The translations under genes and the position numbers were made by a program. DNA of 41,707 nt, from positions 1 through 41,707 of the forward strand of contig JBBRYP010000034.1 in the NCBI GenBank assembly GCA_038237515.1. Reading direction: 5' to 3'. Shown in pieces: positions 7,737-16,207 of this stretch (positions are counted from its first letter, which is position 1; every line of letters begins with the position of its first letter). Below the pieces are notes generated by a model. The model was not told the DNA's origin, ran no database searches, and saw only the letters and a list, made by a program, of their open reading frames with translations. The DNA comes from JBBQDZ01 sp038237515. GTDB lineage: Bacteria > Actinomycetota > Thermoleophilia > Gaiellales > Gaiellaceae.

Positions 7737-9888
7737 GCACTACGATCGGCCACGTGGGCCGGAGCGACACAGGGAGCCCGGCGCTCCTTCCCGGCAGGAA
7801 GGGGTTCGTCGAGCGCGGCGGCGTCCGCGTGCACTGGGAGGCCTACGGCGAGGGCGGCCCCGCGATCCTGCTCCTGCCCACGTGGTCGATCGTTCACTCG
7901 CGGCACTGGAAGAGCCAGATCCCCTACCTTGCACGTCGTTTCCGCGTCCTCACCTTCGACGGACGGGGGAACGGCCTCTCCGATCGGCCAGACGAGCCGG
8001 CGGCGTACGATCTGGCGGAGTTCGCACACGACGCGGTGGCCGTCCTCGCGGCCGCCGGAATCCGTTCGGCCACGCTCGCCGGAACGTCGATGGGAGCCGT
8101 GCTCGCGCTCCAGCTGGCCGCGCGCCACCCCGACCTCGTCGACGCCGCCTTCCTGATTAGCCCCTCCGTGCCGGCGCTGACGCCGCCGCCGCCGGACAGG
8201 CCGTCGTTCTCGTTCGAGGATCCTCTCGACATCGACGAGGGGTGGGCGAAGTACAACCGCCACTACTGGCAGCGTGACTACCGCGGGTTCCTCGAGTTCT
8301 TCTTCGCGCAGATCTTCTGCGAACCGCACTCGACCAAGCAGATCGAGGACTCGGTCTCCTTCGGCCTCGACACATCCCCGGAGACGCTCATCTCCACCCA
8401 GCTCGGCCGCTGGGGCGTCGCCGATCGCGAGGCCGCAGAGTCGCTCTGCCGCAGCGTCCGCTGTCCGGTCGTCGTCATCCACGGCTCGGAAGACCGGCTG
8501 TCCGGGTTCGACCGGGGCGCGAGGGTCGCCGAGCTTACGGGCGGCGACCTCGTGCGGCTCGAGGGCTCGGGCCATTCCCCGGCCGCCCGCGACCCCGTGC
8601 ACGTCAACCTCCTCCTCCGCGATCTCGTGGAGCGCGTCGCGGAACGACCACCGCGGACGCGCACCTGGGCCCGGAGCCTCGCCCGCACGAAGCGCGCGCT
8701 CTTCGTGTCTTCGCCGATCGGACTCGGCCACGCCTGGCGGGACGTCGCGATCGCGGACGAGCTGCGCCGGCAGATGCCCGGGCTCGAGGTGCACTGGCTC
8801 GCGCAGGATCCCGTCACGACCGTGCTGCGCGCGCGGGGCGAGACGATCCATCCGGCGAGCGCGGAGCTCGCGAGCGAGGCGTTGCACATCGACCGGGAGG
8901 CGGGCGAGCACGACCTGCACGCGTTCCAGGCGATCCGCCGGATGGACGAGATCCTCTGCGCGAACTTCATGCTCTTCCACGACGTCGTCGAGGAGGAGCA
9001 GTACGACCTCTGGATCGGCGACGAGGCGTGGGAGGTGGACTACTTCCTGCACGAGAACCCGGAGCGCAAGACGGCTCCGTACGCGTGGCTGACCGACTTC
9101 GTAGGCTTCCTGCCGCTACCGGCGGGCGGCGAGCGCGAGGCGTTCCTGACCGCCGACTACAACGCCGAGATGATCGAGCACGTCGAGCGTCACCCGACGG
9201 TGCGCGATCGCGCCATCTTCGTCGGCGAGCCCGAGGACATAGTGCCCGGGACGTTCGGCCCCGGGCTCCCTGGGATCCGCGAGTGGACGGAGCAGCACTA
9301 TCGCTTCGCCGGCTACGTCCCGGGCTTCGATCCCGGATCGCTTCCCGATCGAGCCGCGCTCCGGCGCGAGCTCGGCTACGGGGACGAGCCGCTCTGCCTC
9401 GTCTCGGTCGGCGGCTCGGGCGTTGGTGCGCCACTCCTGCGCCGGGTGATCGAGGCGCTGCCGCTCGTGCGAGCGCGGGTGCCCGGGCTGCGCACGGTCG
9501 CGGTCTCCGGCCCGCGGATCGATCCGGACAGCTGCCACGCGCGGAGGGGCTCGAGGTACGCGGCTACGTGCACGAGCTGTACCGGCACCTCGCCGCCTGC
9601 GACGTCGCGATCGTCCAGGGCGGGCTCACGACGACGATGGAGCTCGTCGCCGCGAGACGACCCTTCGTCTCGCTTCCGCTCTCGAGCCACTTCGAGCAGC
9701 GCCTGCACGTCCGCCACCGGCTCGACCGCTACGAGGCCCACCGCTGGCTCGACTACGAAGCCGCCGACCCCGAGGCGCTTGCGAACGCAGTCGCGGACGC
9801 GGTCGCGAGCGAACCGTCCTACCTGCCGGTCGACGCGGGAGCGGCGGCGAGGGCAGCCGCGCTGATCGCGGAGCTCTTGCCGCGGTAG
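7733..9888 (+). CDS. Alpha/beta hydrolase fused to a GT28/MurG-like glycosyltransferase; frameshifted near 9532
   Basis: One reading unit codes for two enzymes. Residues 20-300 are an alpha/beta hydrolase with nucleophile elbow AGTSMGAVLA, acid in VIHGSEDRLSG and histidine in EGSGHSPAARDP. Residues 315-718 are a GT-B glycosyltransferase, starting RALFVSSPIGLGHAWRDVAI and ending with the donor-site region VQGGLTTTMELVAARRPF. At about 9532 the frame breaks: the first frame reads GPRIDPDS and the protein resumes one frame over as LPRAEGLEVRGYVHELYR. One missing C after AGC would restore it. No slippery heptamer is seen, so a true mutation or an assembly error is more likely than programmed frameshifting. 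The start is TTG at 7733, overlapping the upstream stop, or GTG at 7754. As read, the glycosyltransferase lacks its C-terminal half. Confidence 0.78.
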
Positions 9889-9912
9889 ACCGCGGGGTCG
9901 CCTCCCACGGCG

Positions 9913-9935
9913 CCAAGTAACACAGTGTTACTTGG
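9913..9935. terminator. Perfect 23-bp palindrome between convergent genes
   Basis: Arms CCAAGTAACAC (9913-9923) and GTGTTACTTGG (9925-9935) are perfectly complementary around a single central A. It lies in the 56 bp between two convergent genes and is AT-richer than its surroundings. As RNA it could only fold with a larger loop and has no T-run, so it may be a bidirectional terminator or a dimeric regulator site (TetR-like spacing). Confidence 0.5.
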
Positions 9936-9944
9936 ACGCGAGGC

Positions 9945-12125
9945 TCAGTGGCAGGCCGTCGACCCGGAGTCGCCGGTCGCCTGGCCCGCCTCGGGCAGGA
10001 ACTCCCAGTCGTAGCGGCCGGGGTGGAGCGTCAGCCGCACCACGCCGTACTCGTCGGTGACGCGAACTTGGCTGTTGGCGACGGGTAGCCCGAAGTACTC
10101 GTGGCTATAGCCACCGGTGCCGGCGACGATCTCGCGGATGCCCCGGGCATCGTCGCGGGCGCCGAGGGGCGTCTGCGGCGCGAAGCGCTCGTACGCGTGG
10201 TGGTGCCCGCTCAGGATCAGGTCCGCACCGTAGTCGGAGAGGGCCTGCCAGAAGGGGAGCACGGTGTCGTCGACGACCCGGCCGGAACCCGACGAGAAGC
10301 GAGCGTGATGCCAGTAGGCGAGCGTGCACTGCGCCGGGTGCGCTGCTAGGTCGGCGCGAAGCCAGCTCTCCTCGGGAGAGCCGGTCCCACAGCCGCCGAT
10401 GTAGGTGCAGTTCGAGTTGAGGACGACGACGTGCCAGCTGCCGAGGTCGTAGCTGTAGTACCCCTTCGCCGCATCCCCGGCGGCGGTGCCGAAGTAGGTG
10501 AAGTAGCCTGCAGCGCCCGGCGTCATGTACTCGTGGTTCCCGACCGACGGTCGCGTCCTCGCCTTGAATGCGCCCCAGCTCGGTGCGTAGCAGTCGGTGA
10601 AGAGGCTCGTGCGGCCGTCCTCGTGGACGTTGTCGCCGATCGTCGCGACCGTCGCGGCAGGGTTCGCGCGGACGATCGCGGCGGTCGCCTCGTCGCCGGT
10701 CGTGTCGCAGCCCGCCACGTCCCCCGCGGCGAGGAGCTGCGGGTCGGACGATGGCAGGAGCTGCGTCCAGGCCAGGGCGACCGTGCCGGTCGCGCCGCCG
10801 TAGCCGTCGACTGCGAATTGATAGGTCGTACCGGCCACGGCCGTGAAGGTCGCTCGGCTCTGGAGCGTGTAGTACGAGATGTCGTCGTTGGAGGCCACGG
10901 CTGTCAGGCTCCCCACCGCGGAGCCGGTGTAGACGCCGAGCATCGAGTCGAAGGAGGTGCCGGTCGTGTCGACGGCGACGGCGCCGCTCGCGGGAGCCGT
11001 CCACCGATACCAGACCGAATGGCCTCCGGCGCTGCCCGCGTGATTCGGCTCGCCCGTCTCCTTCGACGCGCCCTCGTTCGTGCCGGTGGCCGTTCCCGTC
11101 AAGCCGGAGATCGCCTGGGCGCAGGAGAAGGCGTCGTTCGTGGGACACGTCGGTGGCGGCGGCGGGGGCAGCAACCACGTGAGGGTGACGCTCCCCGCCG
11201 CGCCCGCCGAGCCGTCGACCACGATCCGGTAGGTCGTTCCGCCGGTGGCCGCGAAGCTAAGGCGGCTCTGGGCCTGAGCCGTCGAAATGTCGTCGTTCGA
11301 GGCGATCTGGGCGAGGCCCGCCACGCTCGCCCCCGTGTAGACCGCCAGCAGCGTGTTGAACGAGCTCCCGATGGTGTCGAGCGTCGCCGTCCCATCGTTC
11401 GGGGCCGTCCACGAGAACCAGACCGACCGACCGCCCGCGTTCCCGGCGTGGTTCGGCTCCCCGGGCTCCTTGGTCGCGCCGACAGTCGAGCCGCCTACCG
11501 TGCCGGCGGCGGCGCCGATCGCCTGCGCGGCCGCGAAAGCATCGTTCGCGGGCGCGGAGGGCGGTGGCGGAGGAGGCGGCGGAGGGGGTGCGCTCGCGCC
11601 CGACCAGCTGAGCTTCACGGAGCCGCTGTCGCCACGCCAACCGTCGACTGCGATCCGGTAGGTCGTCCCGGCGGTCGCGGTGAAGGTGACGCGGCTCTGC
11701 CAGACGGTGCTCGAGATGTCGTCGTTCGAGGCTACGACGTTGAGGGCGCTGACGGCCGATCCGGTGTAGACACCGAGCTCCGTATCGAAGGAGCTGCCGA
11801 CTGTGTCGACCGTTGCGGTGCCGGTCGAAGGCGCCGTCCAGCGGTACCACACCGAGTGCGCAACCGCGTTGCCCGCGTGGTTCGGCTCGCCCGACTGCTT
11901 CGTCGCCTGAACGGTGGTGCCGGTGACGCTGCCCGCAGCGCCGGAAAGCACCTGGGCGGACGAGAAGTTGTCGTTGGCCGGCGCGCGGCTCGTCTGCGAC
12001 CACGCCGGTGCGGCGAGGAGGAGCGCGAGCAGCGCGGCGCCGAGCACAGCGGAGCCACCCGCGCCTGCGCGCCGGAGAGTGCTGCCGCGCCGCCACGCGC
12101 GGCGAACCGCAGAAGACCCGCCCAC
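9945..12125 (-). CDS. Secreted metallophosphoesterase with three N-terminal PPC-like beta domains
   Basis: A 726-residue exported protein. Residues 1-44 are a basic, then hydrophobic signal peptide ending AAPAWSQ. Three near-identical domains of about 125 residues follow (50-174, 193-318, 330-454). Each has the blocks GEPNHAGNAGGxSVWYRWTAP, SNDDIS and QSRxTFTATAGTTYRIAVDG, which resemble bacterial pre-peptidase C-terminal (PPC) domains, and they are joined by polyproline linkers. Residues 463-726 are a calcineurin-like phosphoesterase with the metal motifs GDV, IGDN, GNHE, YWHHAR and SGHHHAYER, similar to purple acid phosphatases. The start is the GTG at 12125; the frame upstream overlaps the neighbour and looks spurious. 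It follows the glycan operon by 38 bp in the same direction. The PPC domains probably bind polysaccharide or the cell surface. Confidence 0.88.
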   Translation of the reverse strand: MGGSSAVRRAWRRGSTLRRAGAGGSAVLGAALLALLLAAPAWSQTSRAPANDNFSSAQVLSGAAGSVTGTTVQATKQSGEPNHAGNAVAHSVWYRWTAPSTGTATVDTVGSSFDTELGVYTGSAVSALNVVASNDDISSTVWQSRVTFTATAGTTYRIAVDGWRGDSGSVKLSWSGASAPPPPPPPPPPSAPANDAFAAAQAIGAAAGTVGGSTVGATKEPGEPNHAGNAGGRSVWFSWTAPNDGTATLDTIGSSFNTLLAVYTGASVAGLAQIASNDDISTAQAQSRLSFAATGGTTYRIVVDGSAGAAGSVTLTWLLPPPPPPTCPTNDAFSCAQAISGLTGTATGTNEGASKETGEPNHAGSAGGHSVWYRWTAPASGAVAVDTTGTSFDSMLGVYTGSAVGSLTAVASNDDISYYTLQSRATFTAVAGTTYQFAVDGYGGATGTVALAWTQLLPSSDPQLLAAGDVAGCDTTGDEATAAIVRANPAATVATIGDNVHEDGRTSLFTDCYAPSWGAFKARTRPSVGNHEYMTPGAAGYFTYFGTAAGDAAKGYYSYDLGSWHVVVLNSNCTYIGGCGTGSPEESWLRADLAAHPAQCTLAYWHHARFSSGSGRVVDDTVLPFWQALSDYGADLILSGHHHAYERFAPQTPLGARDDARGIREIVAGTGGYSHEYFGLPVANSQVRVTDEYGVVRLTLHPGRYDWEFLPEAGQATGDSGSTACH

Positions 12126-12163
12126 GCACGGACGATAGGGTGGGGGAACCGACGCTGAATCCC

Positions 12164-12967
12164 TCAGGCGAGGGTTTCGCGGGATCGGCCGGTTGCCGAG
12201 TCGAGCTCCCGTCGGTGCGACGACGTGCCTCCGGCCGGCCTGCAGAGGTAAATCTCGTGTGCCGGACGCGCGATCGCTTCGAGGCCGCTGGACCGGAGCA
12301 ATCCCTCGACGCACGCGTGGTTCGGCGCCCACCAGTTCGTCGGGTCTCCCGCGAGCGAGCGCTCGACGAACGCCATCTTCGGCCAGCCGGGCTCGGTGAG
12401 CCGCTTTCGCTCGTCGATGCCGAGGTCCTCCGGCGGCTCGATCGCCTCCTCACCGGGCATGGTCAACGTCTGGAGCACGAGCAGGCGCTTGACCTTCTCG
12501 GCGACGAGATCGAGCGCGAGCAGCGGGTAGCGAAGGTGGTAGAGGACGCCCATGAAGAGGACGAGGTCGAATCGATCCTGGAGGCGCGCGAGCTCGTAGA
12601 CCTGCACGCGCCGGAACTCGATGCGCTCCTCGAGGTCGAAGAGACCCGCCGCCCAGCGGGCCTGGCGCAGGTAGTGCTCGTCGGCATCGATCCCGACGAC
12701 CTCGGCACCGCGTCGCGCGAGCTCGAACGAGTAGAAGCCGGCGTTGCAGCCGATATCGAGCGCGCGCCAGCCGGCGAGGTCCAGCGGGATGGCCTTGCCG
12801 ACGTCGCGCCACTTGAAGCCCGGGTAGTCGCCGAGGGGATGGTCCGGTGCGGTCTCGTGGCCCGACGGGAGGCGCAGGTTTTGGAACCACGGCGCGAGCT
12901 CGGCGATCCGGCGCGCGGTACCGTCCTCGTCGAGCCGGGAGCCCTTCCACGTGGACTGGAGCGTCAC
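12164..12967 (-). CDS. SAM-dependent methyltransferase of the glycan operon (DUF1698/TIGR04290-like)
   Basis: A 267-residue protein with a Rossmann methyltransferase core. Motif I is ALDIGCNAGFYSFELARRGA (about 70-88), then VVGIDADEHYLRQARWAA, and RFDLVLFMGVLYHLRYP. Around it are elements usual for the CmoB-like DUF1698 group: an N-terminal WFQNLRLPSGHETAP and a C-terminal MAFVERSLAGDPTNWWAPN. I believe members of this group occur beside glycosyltransferase clusters, but I could not check. The GTG start shares four bases (GTGA) with the stop of the preceding glycosyltransferase, so it is translated as the last member of the operon. It may methylate a sugar residue or a lipid carrier; this is inference. 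Confidence 0.85.
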   Translation of the reverse strand: MTLQSTWKGSRLDEDGTARRIAELAPWFQNLRLPSGHETAPDHPLGDYPGFKWRDVGKAIPLDLAGWRALDIGCNAGFYSFELARRGAEVVGIDADEHYLRQARWAAGLFDLEERIEFRRVQVYELARLQDRFDLVLFMGVLYHLRYPLLALDLVAEKVKRLLVLQTLTMPGEEAIEPPEDLGIDERKRLTEPGWPKMAFVERSLAGDPTNWWAPNHACVEGLLRSSGLEAIARPAHEIYLCRPAGGTSSHRRELDSATGRSRETLA

Positions 12968-14037
12968 GCCGCTCGTGCCCCCGCGAGCGCGTGAACGCGC
13001 CGCTCGAGCTCCTCCGCGCGGTGGTCGGACGTGTGCTCGGCGAGCACCCGGCGCCGCGCGCGCTCGCCGATCAGCGCCCGCTCCTCCGCGTCGGTCTCCC
13101 GCAGGATGCCCAGGACGTCCGCGGCGCTCGCGGCGAGGAGGATCTCGCGGCCCGGCGTGAAGAACGTCTCGATCCCCGGCCAGCGGTCGGAGATCACGGG
13201 CACGCCGCAGGCCGCCGCCTCGAACAGGCGGACGCTCGGGGAGAAGCCGGCCCGCACCATGTCCGCGCGCGTCACGTTCAGCGTGGACCGCTGCGCAGCG
13301 TAGAACGCACGGTGGCTTGCCGGAGGAAGATGCTCCATGCGCTCCACGTTCTCCGGCCACTCGAGCTCCTGCGGGTACTGCGGGCCGGCGACCGCGAAGC
13401 GCTCGAGCGGGAGCCGGCGCGCCGGCTCGACGAGCAGCCGCTCGAGCGCCGGCTGGCGATCCGCGCCATACGTGCCGAGGTACCCGAGCGCGTAGCGCTG
13501 CTCCGCCGGCTCCGGGAAGTAGCGCTCCGGGTCGACGAGGCAGTGGAAGGCGACGGCTTGACGAGCCCCCAGGCGCTGCTCGAGCCGGCGCAGCAGAGGG
13601 CCGCCCGTGAAGGAGAGGTAGAGGTCGAAGCGCGAGACGAGCGGCGGCGACAGGTACTCGCAGGCGCCCCGCTCGAGCGCCGCGACCGTAACGGGCGTGT
13701 CGATGTCGTAGAACGCCGTCGCGCCGCTGGCCTCCGAGAGAGCCCAGGCGGCCACGTCGATGCCGTCGAGAACATAGGAGCCAACCACCACGAGGTCGGC
13801 CTCGCGGACATCCGCCTCGAAGCGCTCCCGCAGCTCCTCGAGGCTGCCGTACAGCTCGGTACGGCACCCAGGAGGCGCGGGCTCGTCGCGGCTGGACGCA
13901 TACCAGGGCACGTCCCGCTCGAGGAAGAGCACGTCGTGACCTCGACGCTGAAGCGCCCGGACGAGGGCGCGGTAGTTCGTCGCGTGGCCATTCCCCCACG
14001 ACGAGGTGATCGAGAGGCCGAGGAGGACGATCCTCAC
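12964..14037 (-). CDS. CgeB-like glycosyltransferase (third of three tandem paralogues)
   Basis: A 357-residue GT-B glycosyltransferase. It opens VRIVLLGLSITSSWGNGHAT, the start region shared with its two neighbours (a GN-H/A motif followed by RALVRALQRRGHDVLFLERD). The C-terminal half carries the nucleotide-sugar region FSPSVRLFEAAACGVPVISD, then WPGIETFFTPGREILLA. This is the pattern of CgeB/GT1-like proteins, originally described in Bacillus spore coat maturation. No signal peptide or membrane helix is visible, so it acts in the cytoplasm. The GTG start overlaps the upstream stop by four bases and its own stop overlaps the methyltransferase start in the same way. Acceptor and donor are unknown. 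Confidence 0.87.
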   Translation of the reverse strand: MRIVLLGLSITSSWGNGHATNYRALVRALQRRGHDVLFLERDVPWYASSRDEPAPPGCRTELYGSLEELRERFEADVREADLVVVGSYVLDGIDVAAWALSEASGATAFYDIDTPVTVAALERGACEYLSPPLVSRFDLYLSFTGGPLLRRLEQRLGARQAVAFHCLVDPERYFPEPAEQRYALGYLGTYGADRQPALERLLVEPARRLPLERFAVAGPQYPQELEWPENVERMEHLPPASHRAFYAAQRSTLNVTRADMVRAGFSPSVRLFEAAACGVPVISDRWPGIETFFTPGREILLAASAADVLGILRETDAEERALIGERARRRVLAEHTSDHRAEELERRVHALAGARAA

Positions 14038-15095
14038 ACGCGCACCGCGAGCAGGGCCTCGACGAGCGCAGCCCGCCGGTCGTAGGTGTGCTCGGCGAGG
14101 ACGCGGCGGCGGGCGGCCGCACCGACCCGTCGGGCCGTGTCCGGGGACAGACCCCGGACGAGGCTCGCGACGGCATCGCCTGATTCGGCCACGAGCACCT
14201 CCCGACCCGGCTCGAGGAACGCGTCGATCCCCTCCCAGGCGTCGCTGATCAGGCAGGCGCCGGCACCCGCGGCCTCGAAGACCCGGGTTGCCGGGGACCA
14301 GCCATTGGCGGCCATGCTCTCGCGGCTGACGTTGAGGACCGCGAGCGGCGTGCAGTTCAGCGCGTTGTGGTCGGCTGTCGGAACGTGTCCGAGGTAGCGG
14401 ACGTTCCGCGGCAGCGACCGGTCGCCCCAGCCGGCCCCGCCGAGCAGGAAGGAGCGATCCGGGAGAAGCTCGGCCGCCTGCAGGAAGAACTCCCCCACGC
14501 GCGCTTCCCGATCGGGCAAGCGGTTGCCGAGAAACGCGAGGTCGCAGAGGAAACGGGAGTCCGGCGGCACCGGATGGTGCGTCTCCGGGTCGAGCGCGTT
14601 GTAGACGGGTACGCACTCGCGTGCGCCGACCGCCCGGTAGCGCTCGACGACGGGATCGCCGCCGCCGTAGGTCAGCACGAGGTCGTAGCGCGAGGCGAGG
14701 CTGCGCAGCGGGTCGCCCGGGTCCGCCTCCAGCCTGCCGAGGGTGGCCGGCGCGTCGACGTCCCAGAAGATGGCGGTGCCGGCGTCGAGGTCGAGCACCG
14801 CCTCCTCCAGGAGCTCGTCAAAGACGCCCACCCCGCTCGACTTGACTGCCACGTCCGCACCTCGTGCATCCTCGAGCGCCGAGAACGCCCCCGCCGCGGT
14901 CGCCGGGTAGACGACGACGCGCGCCCACTCCGGATTGCCGATGTCCCGGTGAAGCTGACGGTCGTAGGCGTCGGGCTCGTAGAAGGTGATCTCGTGACTG
15001 CGGGCGGCGAGCGCGCGCACGAGGCCGCGGTAGTAGGTCGCGGCGCCGTTCCAGTACGCGGAGACGATGGACGATCCGAACCACGCGATCTTCAC
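14034..15095 (-). CDS. CgeB-like glycosyltransferase (second of three tandem paralogues)
   Basis: A 353-residue GT-B enzyme beginning MKIAWFGSSIVSAYWNGAAT, followed by YYRGLVRALAARSHEITFYE. The C-terminal donor domain has ALNCTPLAVLNVSRESMAAN, WSPATRVFEAAGAGACLISD and GIDAFLEPGREVLVAES, the same layout as in the flanking paralogues. The three share their length and motif order but are clearly diverged, so the duplication is old. Translation begins at a GTG that overlaps the previous stop by four bases. No membrane segment is present. It probably adds one sugar in a chain of steps with its neighbours; which sugar cannot be read. Confidence 0.87.
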   Translation of the reverse strand: MKIAWFGSSIVSAYWNGAATYYRGLVRALAARSHEITFYEPDAYDRQLHRDIGNPEWARVVVYPATAAGAFSALEDARGADVAVKSSGVGVFDELLEEAVLDLDAGTAIFWDVDAPATLGRLEADPGDPLRSLASRYDLVLTYGGGDPVVERYRAVGARECVPVYNALDPETHHPVPPDSRFLCDLAFLGNRLPDREARVGEFFLQAAELLPDRSFLLGGAGWGDRSLPRNVRYLGHVPTADHNALNCTPLAVLNVSRESMAANGWSPATRVFEAAGAGACLISDAWEGIDAFLEPGREVLVAESGDAVASLVRGLSPDTARRVGAAARRRVLAEHTYDRRAALVEALLAVRV

Positions 15096-16207
15096 AGGGC
15101 GGCCTCGAGCTCCGGGACGGCCATCCCGAGGCCGCGGCAGATCGCGAGCAGCTCGTCCACCCGATGCGCGCAGGTGTGCCGCGCGAGGATCGTGCGCCGC
15201 CCGTGGTCGGCGAGGGAGCGTGCGAGCGATTCGTCCGCGAGCACCTCGCGCAGGTGCCCGCGCATCTCGGCGCCGTCACGAGCGACGAGGAAGTCGCGGC
15301 CGGGCGTGAAGAGACCTTCCGCGTCTTCCCACGGCGCGCAGACGAGGGGGATGCCGCAGGCAAGGGCCTCGAAGGGGCGTATGGTCGGGATCCCCGGCAG
15401 CGCCCGCGCGTAGGGCCGCCGCGGAACATGGACGGTGACGCGATGGCGCGCAAAGAGCGCCGGCGCCTGGAAGTTCGGGGTCCAGCCGCCGTAGCGGAGG
15501 CCGGCCCGCTCGATCGCCCGAAGCGCGCGCGCCGGGTAACGGACGCCGTAGAGGGAGCCCGACAGGCGCAGCTCACGCGCTGGCTCGAGCAGGAACTTGC
15601 GCAGCTCGGCACTCCGCTCGCCGTCGCCCCAGTTCCCAATCCAGACGAGATCGTGCTCGCGCTCCTCGTCGGGCAGCGGGTGGAAGAGCTCGACGTCCGC
15701 CGCCTCATGCCAGGTCCAGGCTCGCCCGGCCCAGCCGCTGTCGAGGTAGAGGTCTCGGATCACGGCCCCGTAGGCGAGGACGCCGTCGTAGGCGCCGAGG
15801 TCGTAGCGCTCCATCTCCTCCGGAGCCGTCGCGGCCCGGTGGTGGGTGTCGTGGAAGAGCAAAGCGAAGTTGGCGTCGCGCCGCGCGCGACCCACCTCGG
15901 CTACGAGCCAGGGGCGGTTCCACTCGTGCACGAGCACGAGATCCGCCCCGTCGACCGCGGCCGGGACGTCGAGCGCGTCGAGGTCGTAGAGCGTCGAGCG
16001 GAGCGTCGGAAAGGCGCGCCGGAAGCCGCCGAGCGCCTCGTCGCCCACTTCGCTGAGGAGCTGCTGGCGGCTCCACCCCTCGCGCGGCTCGAAGATCTCG
16101 ACCTGGTGGCCGCGCGCGAGGAGCTGGCGCACCATACCGCGCAGGAAGTGCGCGTTGCCGTGGTTCCAGTCGGAGGAGAGCGAGTGGTAGAAGCCGACGA
16201 TTCGCAT
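15092..16207 (-). CDS. CgeB-like glycosyltransferase (first of three tandem paralogues)
   Basis: A 371-residue GT-B glycosyltransferase. The start MRIVGFYHSLSSDWNHGNAH matches the other two copies, then FLRGMVRQLLARGHQVEIFE. An acceptor-side segment contains VLVHEWNRPWLV and LLFHDTHHRA. The C-terminal donor part has TIRPFEALACGIPLVCAPWE, then GLFTPGRDFLVARDG. The ATG at 16207 shares one base with the upstream stop (TGATG), and an alternative TTG lies one codon earlier; I prefer the ATG. The position first after the GT4 gene suggests that it acts early in the same assembly, but order of genes is only weak evidence for order of steps. Confidence 0.87.
   Translation of the reverse strand: MRIVGFYHSLSSDWNHGNAHFLRGMVRQLLARGHQVEIFEPREGWSRQQLLSEVGDEALGGFRRAFPTLRSTLYDLDALDVPAAVDGADLVLVHEWNRPWLVAEVGRARRDANFALLFHDTHHRAATAPEEMERYDLGAYDGVLAYGAVIRDLYLDSGWAGRAWTWHEAADVELFHPLPDEEREHDLVWIGNWGDGERSAELRKFLLEPARELRLSGSLYGVRYPARALRAIERAGLRYGGWTPNFQAPALFARHRVTVHVPRRPYARALPGIPTIRPFEALACGIPLVCAPWEDAEGLFTPGRDFLVARDGAEMRGHLREVLADESLARSLADHGRRTILARHTCAHRVDELLAICRGLGMAVPELEAAL

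Noticed and set aside
9526..9540. Programmed -1 frameshift in the fusion gene
   Set aside because: The local sequence GGACAGCTGCCA has no slippery heptamer and no obvious stimulatory pseudoknot; a single missing base explains the change more simply.
11540..11600. Polyproline-coding tract with GGC/GGA-like repeats as a possible tandem repeat element
   Set aside because: It is the coded linker between two PPC-like domains and not an independent repeat.
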